A DNA stretch of 50,047 nucleotides from Planctomycetota bacterium. GTDB lineage: Bacteria; Planctomycetota; JACOTG01. Of the stretch, positions 1-8,737 are shown piece after piece (position 1 is the first letter of the stretch; every line of letters begins with the position of its first letter). The notes beneath the pieces are model-generated. The model was not told the DNA's origin. It worked only from the letters and a program-made list of their open reading frames with translations, and searched no databases. The position numbers were made by a program, and so were the translations under genes. The DNA lies in NCBI GenBank assembly GCA_016178505.1, contig JACOTG010000265.1:1-50047 (forward strand), given 5' to 3'.

Positions 1-1135
1 CGCCGGCTTCGCGGGCGGCGTCGCGTGGGAGTCGCAGCGTCACGAGATGGCGCCGCGCGATTCGATCGCGGCCGCGCCGCCGCCGACGATCGCGCCAGCC
101 GAACCCGCGCCGAAGCTGATCGCGCCGATCGAGCAAGCCGCGCCCGTCGTTCCCGAGCATCGAGAGGTTGTCGAAGCGAAGACGCCGTCATCGCCTCGCT
201 CGGCGCGCGACCTCGTCGACGAACTCCGCCGTCTCGCCGCGCAGAAGCCGCCTGCGGATTGGCGGGAGATCGACCAACTAATGAAGCAGCTCGTTGCGCT
301 CGGCACGGAGGAGGCCATCGGGTTCGCGCTCGAGTTGATGGAGGACGAGTCGTTCGATTTCTCGCATCGCGCACGGTCGTTCCATGACCTCTTTTGGAAG
401 ATCCGTGATCCGCGTGTAGAGGGCGCCGCGCGCCGCGTGCTCGAGCGAAACGTGCGCGAAGGACTCGACTCCTGGGACCAGACCCAAGGCTACATTTCGC
501 TCGCCGCGCGCCGCGGAGACCGCGAAGCGGGGGATTTCCTTCTTTCCCTAGTACGCGCTCGCTCGAGCGAATCGGTCTCGACGATCGCGGCCGCGGCGAT
601 TGGATCGCTGAAGGATCACACTATTGGAGAAGCGTTTCTCGATCTCGTGCGCACGAACCACTCGGATTCCGTTTCGATCATCGACGGGCTCGCGCAATGG
701 CGAGACCCGGCGCTCATCGATGAGCTGACGCGCCTCGCCATCCGGCCCGATGCGCCAATCGATCGCCTGGATCTCGTCGGCCAATCGCTCGGAAGGAGCG
801 TCGATGCCGACGGATTTTCCCGTTTCGTTTCGCGCTGTCGCTCCGCAGGTGACGATCGGGAGCGAGAGCTCTCGCTATGCGTGATCGGGCAGCTCTCCCG
901 AAACGGCCAGCTCGACGCGACCTCCCTGGCTCCGCAGGCGATTCCGATCCTCCGGGATGCGCTCGGCGATCCACGGCCAGGGGTGTGGCAGCAGGCCATG
1001 TGGGCGATTCGCGACAACCAACCGTACCGAGTCTCTGAGCTTCTGGACGTGGTGCAGTCGCTCGCCAACGACGACCCCGATCCGGATCGCCAGGCGGCCG
1101 CAAAAAGGCTCGTCGCCGAGCTTCTCCGCCGATGA
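1..1135 (+). CDS. HEAT-like repeat protein, probably membrane-anchored (5' end outside window)
   Basis: The frame is open from the left edge. The first in-frame ATG is at 47, but the codons before it (positions 2-46) read AGFAGGVAWESQRHE, which looks like the end of a membrane helix, so the true start probably lies upstream of the window. A proline/alanine-rich linker follows (APPPTIAPAEPAPK), then about 300 residues of paired amphipathic helices such as LVDELRRLAAQ, AIGFALELMED and FLLSLVRARSS. These resemble degenerate HEAT or Armadillo repeats. No catalytic motif is visible, so a role as a scaffold or interaction protein at the inner membrane is an inference. It ends in TGA, five bases before the opposing stop of a minus-strand gene remnant. 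The family is not recognised more precisely. Confidence 0.7.
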   Translation, partial: AGFAGGVAWESQRHEMAPRDSIAAAPPPTIAPAEPAPKLIAPIEQAAPVVPEHREVVEAKTPSSPRSARDLVDELRRLAAQKPPADWREIDQLMKQLVALGTEEAIGFALELMEDESFDFSHRARSFHDLFWKIRDPRVEGAARRVLERNVREGLDSWDQTQGYISLAARRGDREAGDFLLSLVRARSSESVSTIAAAAIGSLKDHTIGEAFLDLVRTNHSDSVSIIDGLAQWRDPALIDELTRLAIRPDAPIDRLDLVGQSLGRSVDADGFSRFVSRCRSAGDDRERELSLCVIGQLSRNGQLDATSLAPQAIPILRDALGDPRPGVWQQAMWAIRDNQPYRVSELLDVVQSLANDDPDPDRQAAAKRLVAELLRR

Positions 1136-1139
1136 CCCG

Positions 1140-1331
1140 CTACTTCCCCGCGGACGGGCCGAGCGGCGGGCGCTTCACGTTCCAGCGGTGGCGCAGGCGA
1201 ACGGAGTCGACGCCGAGCTTCCAGCCCGTCGACACCATTCTCTTGCCGGTGCACTCGAGGTGCACGACGCGCTGGCGATCGGCAGAGCGGTTCGCCGCTC
1301 CGGACGCGAACGACGTCCGCTTGATGCGGCT
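1140..1331 (-). pseudogene. Remnant of the 3' end of a GH172/DUF2961-type gene
   Basis: Directly after the TAG stop of the FG-GAP gene, the same frame stays open for 63 codons to a second TAG at 1140-1142. The last 43 codons read RVVHLECTGKRMVSTGWKLG, then VDSVRLRHRWNVKRPPLGPS and AGK. They match the end of the complete GH172-type protein at 7093-8640 (VVRLDCVGKNATSTGTKLG, then VDSVRLRHRW and so on) at about three residues in four. There is no start codon or ribosome site, and the FG-GAP protein already ends in its canonical C-terminal strand. It is best read as a decayed copy left by duplication or deletion. Stop-codon readthrough making a C-terminal extension is possible but less likely. 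Confidence 0.65.
1155..1220 (-). repeat. Tail repeat family 1, copy A (66 nt, identical to copy C)
   Basis: These 66 nucleotides are identical, base for base, to 7105-7170, which lies inside the 3' end of the GH172-type gene. A shorter diverged copy lies at 4206-4250. All three have the same orientation and encode RHRWNV(K/N)RPPLGP on the minus strand. Confidence 0.9.
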
Positions 1332-4046
1332 CTACGGCACGACGACCAAGACCCCGTTCGTGACCGCAGAGACGCCGTTCGGGCCGTTGGCGTCGAGGAT
1401 CACGCCTTGGAGAAAGAACGTGGTCGCGCGCGGGATGCCTCGCGGCACGGTGAGCAGTCGACTGGGCGCCGGCGCTGTCGGCCCGTTCGGCCAATTCTCG
1501 AATCCGAGCCGCCACGGGTGTCCGATGGTGTTGGCGATCAACGTCGGCTGAGGCGACCGCATCGGCGTGAGCGGGGTCGGCATCGCGACGAAGCCGAGAC
1601 CGTGGCGTAGCCGATTGGCCGTGCTCGGCGTGGGGGATCCGGGCCAAGCCCACAAGACGAACGGAGTCGGCCCCGCGGGGTTTGCGGGAGGGCTCGCGAC
1701 GTCGATCGACAGCGGCACCCGGCGCCCGACGACGAGCAGCCGCTCGCGACCCTCTCCGGCGGAGCCGTTCACGAAGACGACGTTCGACGGTTGCCCCGAG
1801 GCCACGTTCACGTTGCCGGCGCGCGCGTCGAGGTAGGGGATGAACGACGTGTTCGTCAGGATCGTGATCGCCGAATCGGAGCCGTCGGCCAGGGCGAGAT
1901 CGAGGTCGCCGTCTCCATCGAGGTCGGACGCGACGACGTCCACCGGATCGCAGCCCGTCGCGAATCCGACGGGCGATCCGAAGTGGGCGGCGCCGTCCCC
2001 GGCGAGAATCGAAACCGAGCCCAACCCCGTGGCGACGAGGTCCACGAAGCCGTCGCCGTCGACGTCCGCCACCGTCAGCGCCGTTCGATAGGGCGGAGCA
2101 CCCGGCACGGAACGCGCCGCCTCGAACGTCCCGTCTCCACGACTCTTCAAGACCAGCATCTGCGATCGTCCGTCGACGCCCGACGTCTGGTAGACGACGT
2201 CGGCGCGACCGTCCGCATCGAAGTCCGCCGCAGCGGCCGCGGACGTCGGAGTCCCCGGCAACGGCGTGACGATCGCTGGCGTAAACCCGCCATGACCGTT
2301 TCCGAGAAACGTCGTCGTCGACGGAGGATCGCCGATGTCGCTGAGGCGACCCAAGTCGAGGCGACCGTCGGCGTCGAAGTCCGCGGCGAACGCGAAGCCG
2401 CCTCGAGACAATCCGGCGACGTCGAGCGCGCGGAACGAGCCGTTGCCGTTTCCGAGGTACACGACGTTCGGACGCCCGGTCCCGGTCATCAGGAGATCTT
2501 GGATTCCGTCCTCGTCGAAATCGACGGTCGGCCGACCGTGCGATCCGTGGCCGCTCGAGGTCGTGGATCGGAATCCGCCTCGGCCGTCACCGAGCCATGC
2601 GGTCGGCACGTTCCCGCGTTGCCACACGGCGACGTCGAGATGGCCGTCACCGTCATAGTCGGCCGGGGTTTCCGTCGCCAGTTGACCGTTCATCGGCGTC
2701 GACTCGTTGAACCCGCCGTGCGCGTTCGCGACGAGCAGCGAAAACTGCGGACCGACCAGCGTGCTGGAGACCGCCAACAAGTCCGGGAAGCCGTCTTCGG
2801 CGAAATCGCCGACGCCGACGTCGGCCGGCCGGAACTGCGTTCGAACGGCGCGCGTCGACGCGAACCCGCCGCTGCCGTCGCCCCGGAGAACGCAGGCTCC
2901 CGCCGATTGGCTGACGACGGCGTCCTCGCGACCGTCTTCGTCGACGTCCGCGAAGCCCACCGGCGCTCCCGAACATGGCGATCGAACCTCGGTCCACGAG
3001 CCGCGGCCGTCGGTCGACAGCACCAAGAGCGTGCACACGGAGTTCGCAGTCAGGGGCGTGCCGGAAACCGCGAGATCCACGTGTCCATCCCGATTCACGT
3101 CGCCAGCGACCGGCGAACCGTTCGAGGGAATGCCCAGCGACTGTGGCGGTGCGAACTGCCCGCCGCCGATGCCGCGAAGCAGTGCCAGCCCGCCGACGGC
3201 CATTGCGAGATCGAGCCGACCGTCCTCGTCGAAGTCGACGCTCGCGATGCCGCTCGAACTCGTGAATTCGAAAAACGTCGGGACGAGGGGTCCCAACGAG
3301 CCGTGCGCATCGCCGAGCAGGGCGGACACGCCGCTCGTCGCGCAGAAAACGGGATTGCACGCGCTGTCCCAATCGAATGCGACGTCGAGGTCGCCATCGT
3401 TGTCGAAGTCGCCGACGGCGAGATGCAGCGGATGCTCCGTTCCCACCGAGGTCTCGCGCGGCGGAAGGAAGCCGCCGGCTCCGTCGCCGAGCGCAACGAT
3501 CACCGAGTTCTGCGCCGTGAGGATCAGGTCGGCGCGTCCATCCCGATCGAGGTCCGCGGCGGCGATCTGATCGCACCAGCGACCCATTCGAAGGCGGAGC
3601 GGCAAGCCGAAGTCGCCACGGCTCGTGCCCGGATACACGTACGTCGTGTCCCCGCCCCACGTCGTCGCCGCGAGGTCGAGCTGGCCGTCGCCGTCGAAGT
3701 CGGCGAGGGTCCCACGCCCCAGACAGATCGGCGGAGTGATCGCCGCGCGCGCCTCGAATTGGCCGTGGCCCAGATTTCGGAAGGGGAGGATCTGCGACGA
3801 GCAGGCGGACGTGCCGGCCCCGCTCGTCTGAATGACGACGACATCGACGTGCGAATCGCCGTCCAGGTCGCCGAACAGCGTCTGCCCGACGGCACCTGGG
3901 GCAAGGACTCCTGGCGCGTCGAAGTCGAGCTGCGCCGGGGCTTCCGAAACGATCGACAGGAAGGCAACGACCGCCGCGAGTCCGCGAAGGGCGCGGGAGG
4001 CGCGAAGGCAGCACTTCGTGTGGGTAGAGCCATCGATGGGATTCAT
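1332..4046 (-). CDS. Secreted FG-GAP/VCBS repeat protein with shared C-terminal domain
   Basis: 904 residues. An N-terminal signal peptide (RGLAAVVAFLSIVSEAPAQ) is followed by about 15 FG-GAP-type repeats with calcium-binding loops of the form DxDGDGxxD (DLDGDSHVDV, DFDNDGDLDV, DVNRDGHVDL, DLDGDGDLDL), which predict an integrin-like beta-propeller outside the cell. The last 161 residues, from GNVN to VTNGVLVVVP, form a separate domain also found at the ends of the proteins at 18696, 44527 and 46389. The closest match is the Kelch protein at 46389: both have SPQP, PAPS, RGIPRA and a QG(V/I)I stretch. The start ATG follows GAGGAGG at good spacing. No enzyme motif is seen; the likely role is an extracellular binding or structural protein. 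Confidence 0.9.
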   Translation of the reverse strand: MNPIDGSTHTKCCLRASRALRGLAAVVAFLSIVSEAPAQLDFDAPGVLAPGAVGQTLFGDLDGDSHVDVVVIQTSGAGTSACSSQILPFRNLGHGQFEARAAITPPICLGRGTLADFDGDGQLDLAATTWGGDTTYVYPGTSRGDFGLPLRLRMGRWCDQIAAADLDRDGRADLILTAQNSVIVALGDGAGGFLPPRETSVGTEHPLHLAVGDFDNDGDLDVAFDWDSACNPVFCATSGVSALLGDAHGSLGPLVPTFFEFTSSSGIASVDFDEDGRLDLAMAVGGLALLRGIGGGQFAPPQSLGIPSNGSPVAGDVNRDGHVDLAVSGTPLTANSVCTLLVLSTDGRGSWTEVRSPCSGAPVGFADVDEDGREDAVVSQSAGACVLRGDGSGGFASTRAVRTQFRPADVGVGDFAEDGFPDLLAVSSTLVGPQFSLLVANAHGGFNESTPMNGQLATETPADYDGDGHLDVAVWQRGNVPTAWLGDGRGGFRSTTSSGHGSHGRPTVDFDEDGIQDLLMTGTGRPNVVYLGNGNGSFRALDVAGLSRGGFAFAADFDADGRLDLGRLSDIGDPPSTTTFLGNGHGGFTPAIVTPLPGTPTSAAAAADFDADGRADVVYQTSGVDGRSQMLVLKSRGDGTFEAARSVPGAPPYRTALTVADVDGDGFVDLVATGLGSVSILAGDGAAHFGSPVGFATGCDPVDVVASDLDGDGDLDLALADGSDSAITILTNTSFIPYLDARAGNVNVASGQPSNVVFVNGSAGEGRERLLVVGRRVPLSIDVASPPANPAGPTPFVLWAWPGSPTPSTANRLRHGLGFVAMPTPLTPMRSPQPTLIANTIGHPWRLGFENWPNGPTAPAPSRLLTVPRGIPRATTFFLQGVILDANGPNGVSAVTNGVLVVVP

Positions 4047-4190
4047 GACTCCTCCTCGAAAGAGTTTCCTTTTCCGTAGAGGAGGTCCCGCGCGCTCGAA
4101 TCACGCTTCAAGGAATTCGCGTGCGGCTCGCACACGAACGAACCGTGCGGCCGAAGTCGCGGAAGGCGCGCGGGCGCTGTCGTCGGTTCG

Positions 4191-4259
4191 TCATTCATCG
4201 GCAGGCGGCCCGAGCGGCGGGCGATTCACGTTCCAGCGGTGGCGCACGCGAAGGCAGCC
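4191..4259 (-). pseudogene. Short GH172-tail remnant downstream of the kinase gene
   Basis: On the minus strand this reads LGCLRVRHRWNVNRPPLGPP then ADE and a TGA at 4191-4193. It matches the final residues of the GH172-type protein encoded at 7093-8640. It lies 20 nt past the stop of the kinase gene, in a different frame from the kinase. It has no start codon and is too short to be a gene. The rest of the 4047-4278 spacer shows only the ribosome-binding site of the FG-GAP gene. Confidence 0.6.
4206..4250 (-). repeat. Tail repeat family 1, copy B (diverged)
   Basis: About 45 nt that differ from copies A (1155-1220) and C (7105-7170) at only a few positions, in the same orientation, encoding RHRWNVNRPPLGPP. 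Identity breaks down beyond about 4250. Confidence 0.8.
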
Positions 4260-4278
4260 CAGCAAGCGCCTCGATGAC

Positions 4279-6918
4279 CTAGGCCGTTACCCGCACGCGC
4301 TTGCCCGTGGCGAAGCGGGCTGAAACGATTGCGAGTCCGCACACGACGAGCGCCGCGAAGATCGTCTGGCCGGCATACCAAGCGCTCAGCTCGCTCGTGA
4401 GCGGGATGAAATTCAGGAAGCCGAACGTCGCGACGGCCACCGCCATTGCGAAGAGACCGCAGCGCGAGACCATGAGCAGGGTCCACGGGACCATGAACAG
4501 CAAGTAGGCCCAGTCCAACACCGGCACGCCGATCGAAAACGCGAGCGGATTTCCGAACATCGCCGGCGTGAAGAGGAGGTAGGCAATCCAATTCCGACGC
4601 ACGAAGAATCGCAGCGCCACGAGGCTGAAGGTCAGCATGAATCCCACGCCGGCGCCGTCGACCCCCTGCTGGCAGAGCTGCGCGATCGACCCTCGGAGGC
4701 CGGCGGTATCGGGGAAGTTGCGGGTGACGGGAATGACCTGCGCCGCATACAGGCGCATCCCGATCCACACGGCCGCCGAGTTCGCGAGTGTCGCAGTGAT
4801 CCCCGCACCAATCCCGGCCATGAGATCGCGCGCGACCAGGGGATCCCGCCAGCGACCGGCGAGCAGGCGGCTCCAGGAGACCAGACGATCCGGCCAGATC
4901 CGGCGCACATAAGGCTCCAGCGCCAGGTAGAGCACCCAGACGAATCCGCCGGCATACAGTGCAGCGGACAGTCCGCGTTCGAGGAGCCATCCCTCGAGGA
5001 GGACGTCGGTCGTGTGGTTCGCGCGCAAGAGCCACACGCACGTCTGCAAGAGGAAGACGACCACCGCGAGGCGCGCAGCCGTGCGCCGGTCGCCGCGCCC
5101 ACTGGTCAAGTTTCGCCACGCGAGTGGGATCCCGCCGAACAGCGCGAGCGTGAACAGCCAGAATTGAATGTGGGCGACCGATGACGACGTGCCTAGTTTG
5201 CGCGGCCGGGATCGCAGTGGAGCGTGGCGACCACCGAACGACACCGGCCGCCCTTCGAAGGCCGCGCCCTCCACGGTCAATTCGACGCCCGGTTCCTCCG
5301 GATCGGGTCCCGTCCAGGCGACGCGCTCGTCGCAGCCCTGCGGCGGCGTTCGCCGCGGAGGGACGGGCTTGAAGTCGGCACGGTTCAGGCCGGCGGCGGC
5401 GAAGAGCGGATCCCAGTCGCAGCGTGCCCCCGACCGGCTCGGGTCACTGGAACTCGGAGGAGCCGCTTCCAGCCAGTCGAGCTTCCCGCGCGCGGAGAGC
5501 CCGAGCGAGACCATCCCGGGCCATTGAATCGGCGGATCGTCCGACGAAGTCCGACCGGTGACGCCGCTCGGTTGCAATGAGTACGGCGACTCCCGGTACC
5601 AGAACTGCGCGACGGGCTGCTTACCGCCGACGGCCTGATCCCTCAGTGGTGAGTAACCGAACGCGCGGTCCCCATCGGGCACGGCCAGGCCGGAACTCTC
5701 GAGAATCTCCCGCGCGCGGGCGGCGAGCACCGCCGGCTCGTTCGCGAGCGGAACGTGACCGTAAAGGCTCGCGCGCGGAGCGACGAACACGAGTGCAGCG
5801 AAGAGAACGAGGATCGCGGCCAGCGCTGCGCCCGCAGCCGTCATCGAGATCGTGCCCTCGCCGCCCGAGGCCGCGACCATCTCCGGCGTCGGCGTCTCGC
5901 CCGCTGCCAGCGCGGCCGCGATCGGGTCGGCACCGGTGAGCGCAGCTGCCACCGAGGTCGGTGAGCGCGGCCGACGTTCGGGATCGCGCTCGAGACAGGA
6001 GAGGATCGCGCGCTCGACGCGTGCGTCGAGAGAGCGCGCGTGCGTGCTCGGAGGATTGGGCGTGCAGGTGGCGTGCAAGTCTCGCAGATGTCCCACGTCG
6101 TTCGCTTGCCACACCCGCGCGCCCGTGAAGAGTTCGTAGAGCACGAGCCCGAGCGCGTAGATGTCGCTCTTTGCTGTGGCCTCGGCTCCCGCGAGCTGCT
6201 CGGGCGCCATGTAGGCGGGCGTGCCCGCCACGAGACCACGCTCGCCCTCGTCACCCGCGACGATCGCCAGCCCGAAGTCGGTGATGCGCACCTTGCCCGC
6301 GCCGTCGATCATCACGTTGGCGGGCTTCAGGTCGCGGTGCAGGACGCCCTTCGCGTGCGCCGCCGCGAGTCCCGCACAAAGCTGCCCGGCGATCTCGAGC
6401 GCCTTCTGCTCGCTCGGCGCGCCGATGCGCCGCAGCAACGCGGCCAGGTCCTCGCCGTCGACGTACTCCATCGAGAGATAGAGCAGGCCATCGACCTCGC
6501 CCAGGTCGTGAACCCGGCAGACATTGGCGTGGGTGACCGAGCGCGCCAGCTTCACCTCGGACACGAAGCGCTCGCGCGTCGCGAGGTCCGTCCCGATCTC
6601 CTCGCGCAAGAACTTGAGCGCTACGGGCTGCTCGAGCCGCAGATCGTCGGCGCGATACACCTCGCCCATGCCTCCTCGTCCGAGGAGAGCCACGATCCGA
6701 TAGCGGCCGGAGACGATCTCTCCGGGAAGGAAGCGAGCCTTTGGACCACTGCGCGAGGAGGGCGGGCGCGGAGTCTCCTCCCGCGGGACCGGAACCACGG
6801 GCTCCGCACTCGCGGTTCCGCGGATCGGCAGGACCCGGGAAGGCGTGAGCTTCGCGCCGCAAGCTGGGCAGCTGGCTTCTTGCTCGCGGACCTCGGTCGA
6901 ACAGCTCGGACAGCGCAT
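4279..6918 (-). CDS. Zinc-ribbon Ser/Thr protein kinase with polytopic membrane C-terminus
   Basis: 879 residues. A zinc ribbon at the N-terminus (C3, C6, C17, C20) and a proline-rich linker precede a Hanks-type kinase domain at about 73-335: glycine loop GRGGMGEVY, VALK lysine K102, HRDLKPAN at 194-201, DFG at 214-216 and APE at 238-240. All key residues are present, so it should be active. A membrane helix follows near 360 (MTAAGAALAAILVLFAALVF), then a soluble stretch of about 220 residues that is probably on the outer face, then about eight further hydrophobic segments to the end. The start ATG is preceded by GAGGGATC. The design suggests a sensor in which the membrane part controls the cytoplasmic kinase. 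The ligand and the function of the soluble part are unknown. Confidence 0.92.
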   Translation of the reverse strand: MRCPSCSTEVREQEASCPACGAKLTPSRVLPIRGTASAEPVVPVPREETPRPPSSRSGPKARFLPGEIVSGRYRIVALLGRGGMGEVYRADDLRLEQPVALKFLREEIGTDLATRERFVSEVKLARSVTHANVCRVHDLGEVDGLLYLSMEYVDGEDLAALLRRIGAPSEQKALEIAGQLCAGLAAAHAKGVLHRDLKPANVMIDGAGKVRITDFGLAIVAGDEGERGLVAGTPAYMAPEQLAGAEATAKSDIYALGLVLYELFTGARVWQANDVGHLRDLHATCTPNPPSTHARSLDARVERAILSCLERDPERRPRSPTSVAAALTGADPIAAALAAGETPTPEMVAASGGEGTISMTAAGAALAAILVLFAALVFVAPRASLYGHVPLANEPAVLAARAREILESSGLAVPDGDRAFGYSPLRDQAVGGKQPVAQFWYRESPYSLQPSGVTGRTSSDDPPIQWPGMVSLGLSARGKLDWLEAAPPSSSDPSRSGARCDWDPLFAAAGLNRADFKPVPPRRTPPQGCDERVAWTGPDPEEPGVELTVEGAAFEGRPVSFGGRHAPLRSRPRKLGTSSSVAHIQFWLFTLALFGGIPLAWRNLTSGRGDRRTAARLAVVVFLLQTCVWLLRANHTTDVLLEGWLLERGLSAALYAGGFVWVLYLALEPYVRRIWPDRLVSWSRLLAGRWRDPLVARDLMAGIGAGITATLANSAAVWIGMRLYAAQVIPVTRNFPDTAGLRGSIAQLCQQGVDGAGVGFMLTFSLVALRFFVRRNWIAYLLFTPAMFGNPLAFSIGVPVLDWAYLLFMVPWTLLMVSRCGLFAMAVAVATFGFLNFIPLTSELSAWYAGQTIFAALVVCGLAIVSARFATGKRVRVTA

Positions 6919-7020
6919 GATCCCTCAGTCGCAGAGATACTCGTGCGAATGACGGCGCGAAGCCTACACCGGTCGGTCGCATTCAGAAACGCTGAAGTTC
7001 ACGGCGGGGGGCTTGATCGT

Positions 7021-7039
7021 CGCGGCGCCAGACGCCGCG
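7021..7039 (-). terminator. GC hairpin after the GH172-type gene, possible weak terminator
   Basis: A perfect 7-bp stem, CGCGGCG and CGCCGCG with loop CCAGA, lies about 54 nt past the stop of the gene at 7093-8640. No T-run follows on the minus strand, so a classical intrinsic terminator is doubtful. Confidence 0.25.
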
Positions 7040-7092
7040 GTCCTCCCACGTCGCGGCGTTCCCACCTCGCGTCTGGAGACGGCGCCGAACGA

Positions 7093-8640
7093 TTACCTCG
7101 GCGGCGGGCCGAGCGGCGGGCGCTTCACGTTCCAGCGGTGGCGCAGGCGAACGGAGTCGACGCCGAGCTTCGTGCCGGTCGACGTCGCGTTCTTGCCGAC
7201 GCAGTCGAGGCGGACGACGTGCGCGCCCGGCGCGAGCGCCGCCTCTGACAGCGTGAGATCGTGCACCTCGACGGTCGGCGAGTAGAAGTCGATCGGCTCG
7301 CCGACCGGCGCGCCGTCGAGCGTGATGCGGTAGATGCCGAAGTCGTACGAGTGCGTGACCGCGAGGACGGTGCGGCTTCGTGCGTCTTCGGCTGCGGCGA
7401 CCGTGAAGTTCAGCGTCAGCGACGAGCCCTCGCCCTTCGCGTCGAAGAAGACTTGCCCGTCGCCCGTCCACGGTGCGCCCTTTTGCAGATTCGTCGAGCC
7501 GCCGCTGGCCTTCGCGCTCGCGAGGAGCGTCTTGCCTTCGATCACGTCGTCGAGCGACGGCAGCCTCCGCTCCTTCGCCGAGGGCAGCGTCGTGAAGCGC
7601 TTCGGCTGGCCCTTCTGGTACCAGAACGCGACCGTCGCGAAGTCGTCCTGCCGCTCGACGAAGCCCTCGACCTTGCCGGTCGTGGTCTCGTCCGCGGACA
7701 TCCAGCCCGCGTGCTCGATCGTCGCGCGCAGCGACTTCGTGAATCGCACGGGATCGGCGAGGTGCCAGCGATAGAACGTGCCGCGATCGCCGAGGTCGCC
7801 GAGCCAGCCGTCGACGCGCGTCACGCCGAACGACGGAAAGGTCGCCTTCTCCATGCCCCACGCGTTCAGGAAGTAATCCTCGGTGCCGGTGCCCCAGATC
7901 GAGGGGCGCTCCTCGCCGTCGATCTGGAACTTCGCGTCGCCCTCGCCGAACCACTGTGGGCTGCGCGAGCGCACCGACATCACGGTGCCGACGTAGTGGC
8001 CCGGGCCCTCCGCGTCGAGGATCAAATAGTCGTGGCCGAGCACAGTGGGGAATTCCTGTCGATACTGTGCACAGAAATGCGCCGACTGTGGAGACAGTAA
8101 CGGATCCTCGGTGTAGTCGATCTGGTAGTAGAGGGCGGCGATGGGTCGTTCGCTCTCGTTCGTGATGGTGACGCGCGCCGACTTCGCGAACGGCATCGGC
8201 CAGTAACAGTTGTAGGCATCGCCGCCTTGCACTTGAACGGGCGTCGATCGGATCTCGGCGCGCTCGCCGAACCCCGCCGCGAAGAAGTCGCCGATCGGCG
8301 CCTCGACGGCCGGATCGGTCGCGCCGTCCCAGTAGCAGCGAAGCACGATCTCGGACGGATCCGCGGAGCCCGAGTTCGAGATCCAACTCGGCGACGACTC
8401 GGGGAACGTCAGCCACACGTGGCGGATCGTGCCGGGCCCCGCGATCTCGGCGAGCGTCAGCGTGTCGCCCGCCTTCACCCAGCGATTGTCGCCGTTCGAC
8501 CAAGCGTCCTTTGCCGCGGACGACACCGCGCGTGACCGCCCCTCGTGCACGACCGCGAGCCCGTCGAGCGTCGCACCGTCCTGCGCGGACGCCGTGAGTG
8601 CGACGAGCGAACATCCGATGATCGACGGCACTGCCTTCAT
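7093..8640 (-). CDS. Secreted GH172 (DUF2961) glycoside hydrolase-like protein
   Basis: 515 residues. The start at 8640 was chosen because a clean signal peptide follows (MKAVPSIIGCSLVALTASAQ) and GGAGG lies just upstream; the frame stays open a further 22 codons upstream without a good ribosome site. The body carries the DUF2961 hallmark IWGTGTEDYFLNAWG and the YYQIDY and RWHLADP stretches. DUF2961 is now glycoside hydrolase family 172; characterised members act on fructofuranose and related furanose glycans. The C-terminal 150 residues look like a beta-sandwich carbohydrate-binding region (YRITLDGAPVGEPIDFYSPT, HVVRLDCVGKN). It is likely exported to act on an external polysaccharide; the substrate is not predictable. 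Its 3' end is the source or sister of the tail repeats at 1155 and 4206. Confidence 0.9.
   Translation of the reverse strand: MKAVPSIIGCSLVALTASAQDGATLDGLAVVHEGRSRAVSSAAKDAWSNGDNRWVKAGDTLTLAEIAGPGTIRHVWLTFPESSPSWISNSGSADPSEIVLRCYWDGATDPAVEAPIGDFFAAGFGERAEIRSTPVQVQGGDAYNCYWPMPFAKSARVTITNESERPIAALYYQIDYTEDPLLSPQSAHFCAQYRQEFPTVLGHDYLILDAEGPGHYVGTVMSVRSRSPQWFGEGDAKFQIDGEERPSIWGTGTEDYFLNAWGMEKATFPSFGVTRVDGWLGDLGDRGTFYRWHLADPVRFTKSLRATIEHAGWMSADETTTGKVEGFVERQDDFATVAFWYQKGQPKRFTTLPSAKERRLPSLDDVIEGKTLLASAKASGGSTNLQKGAPWTGDGQVFFDAKGEGSSLTLNFTVAAAEDARSRTVLAVTHSYDFGIYRITLDGAPVGEPIDFYSPTVEVHDLTLSEAALAPGAHVVRLDCVGKNATSTGTKLGVDSVRLRHRWNVKRPPLGPPPR
7105..7170 (-). repeat. Tail repeat family 1, copy C (inside GH172 3' end)
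   Basis: The 66-nt segment is identical to 1155-1220 and encodes LGVDSVRLRHRWNVKRPPLG near the end of the GH172-type protein. It is the only copy that is part of an intact gene. Confidence 0.9.
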
Positions 8641-8737
8641 GGGAATCCTCCGAGGTCTCCTGATCGGCCAGGCGAAGCCCTTCGTCGCGGGGAGTGTACC
8701 GATCACCGAGTGTCGATGCCGCTTCGAACTCGCGTGA

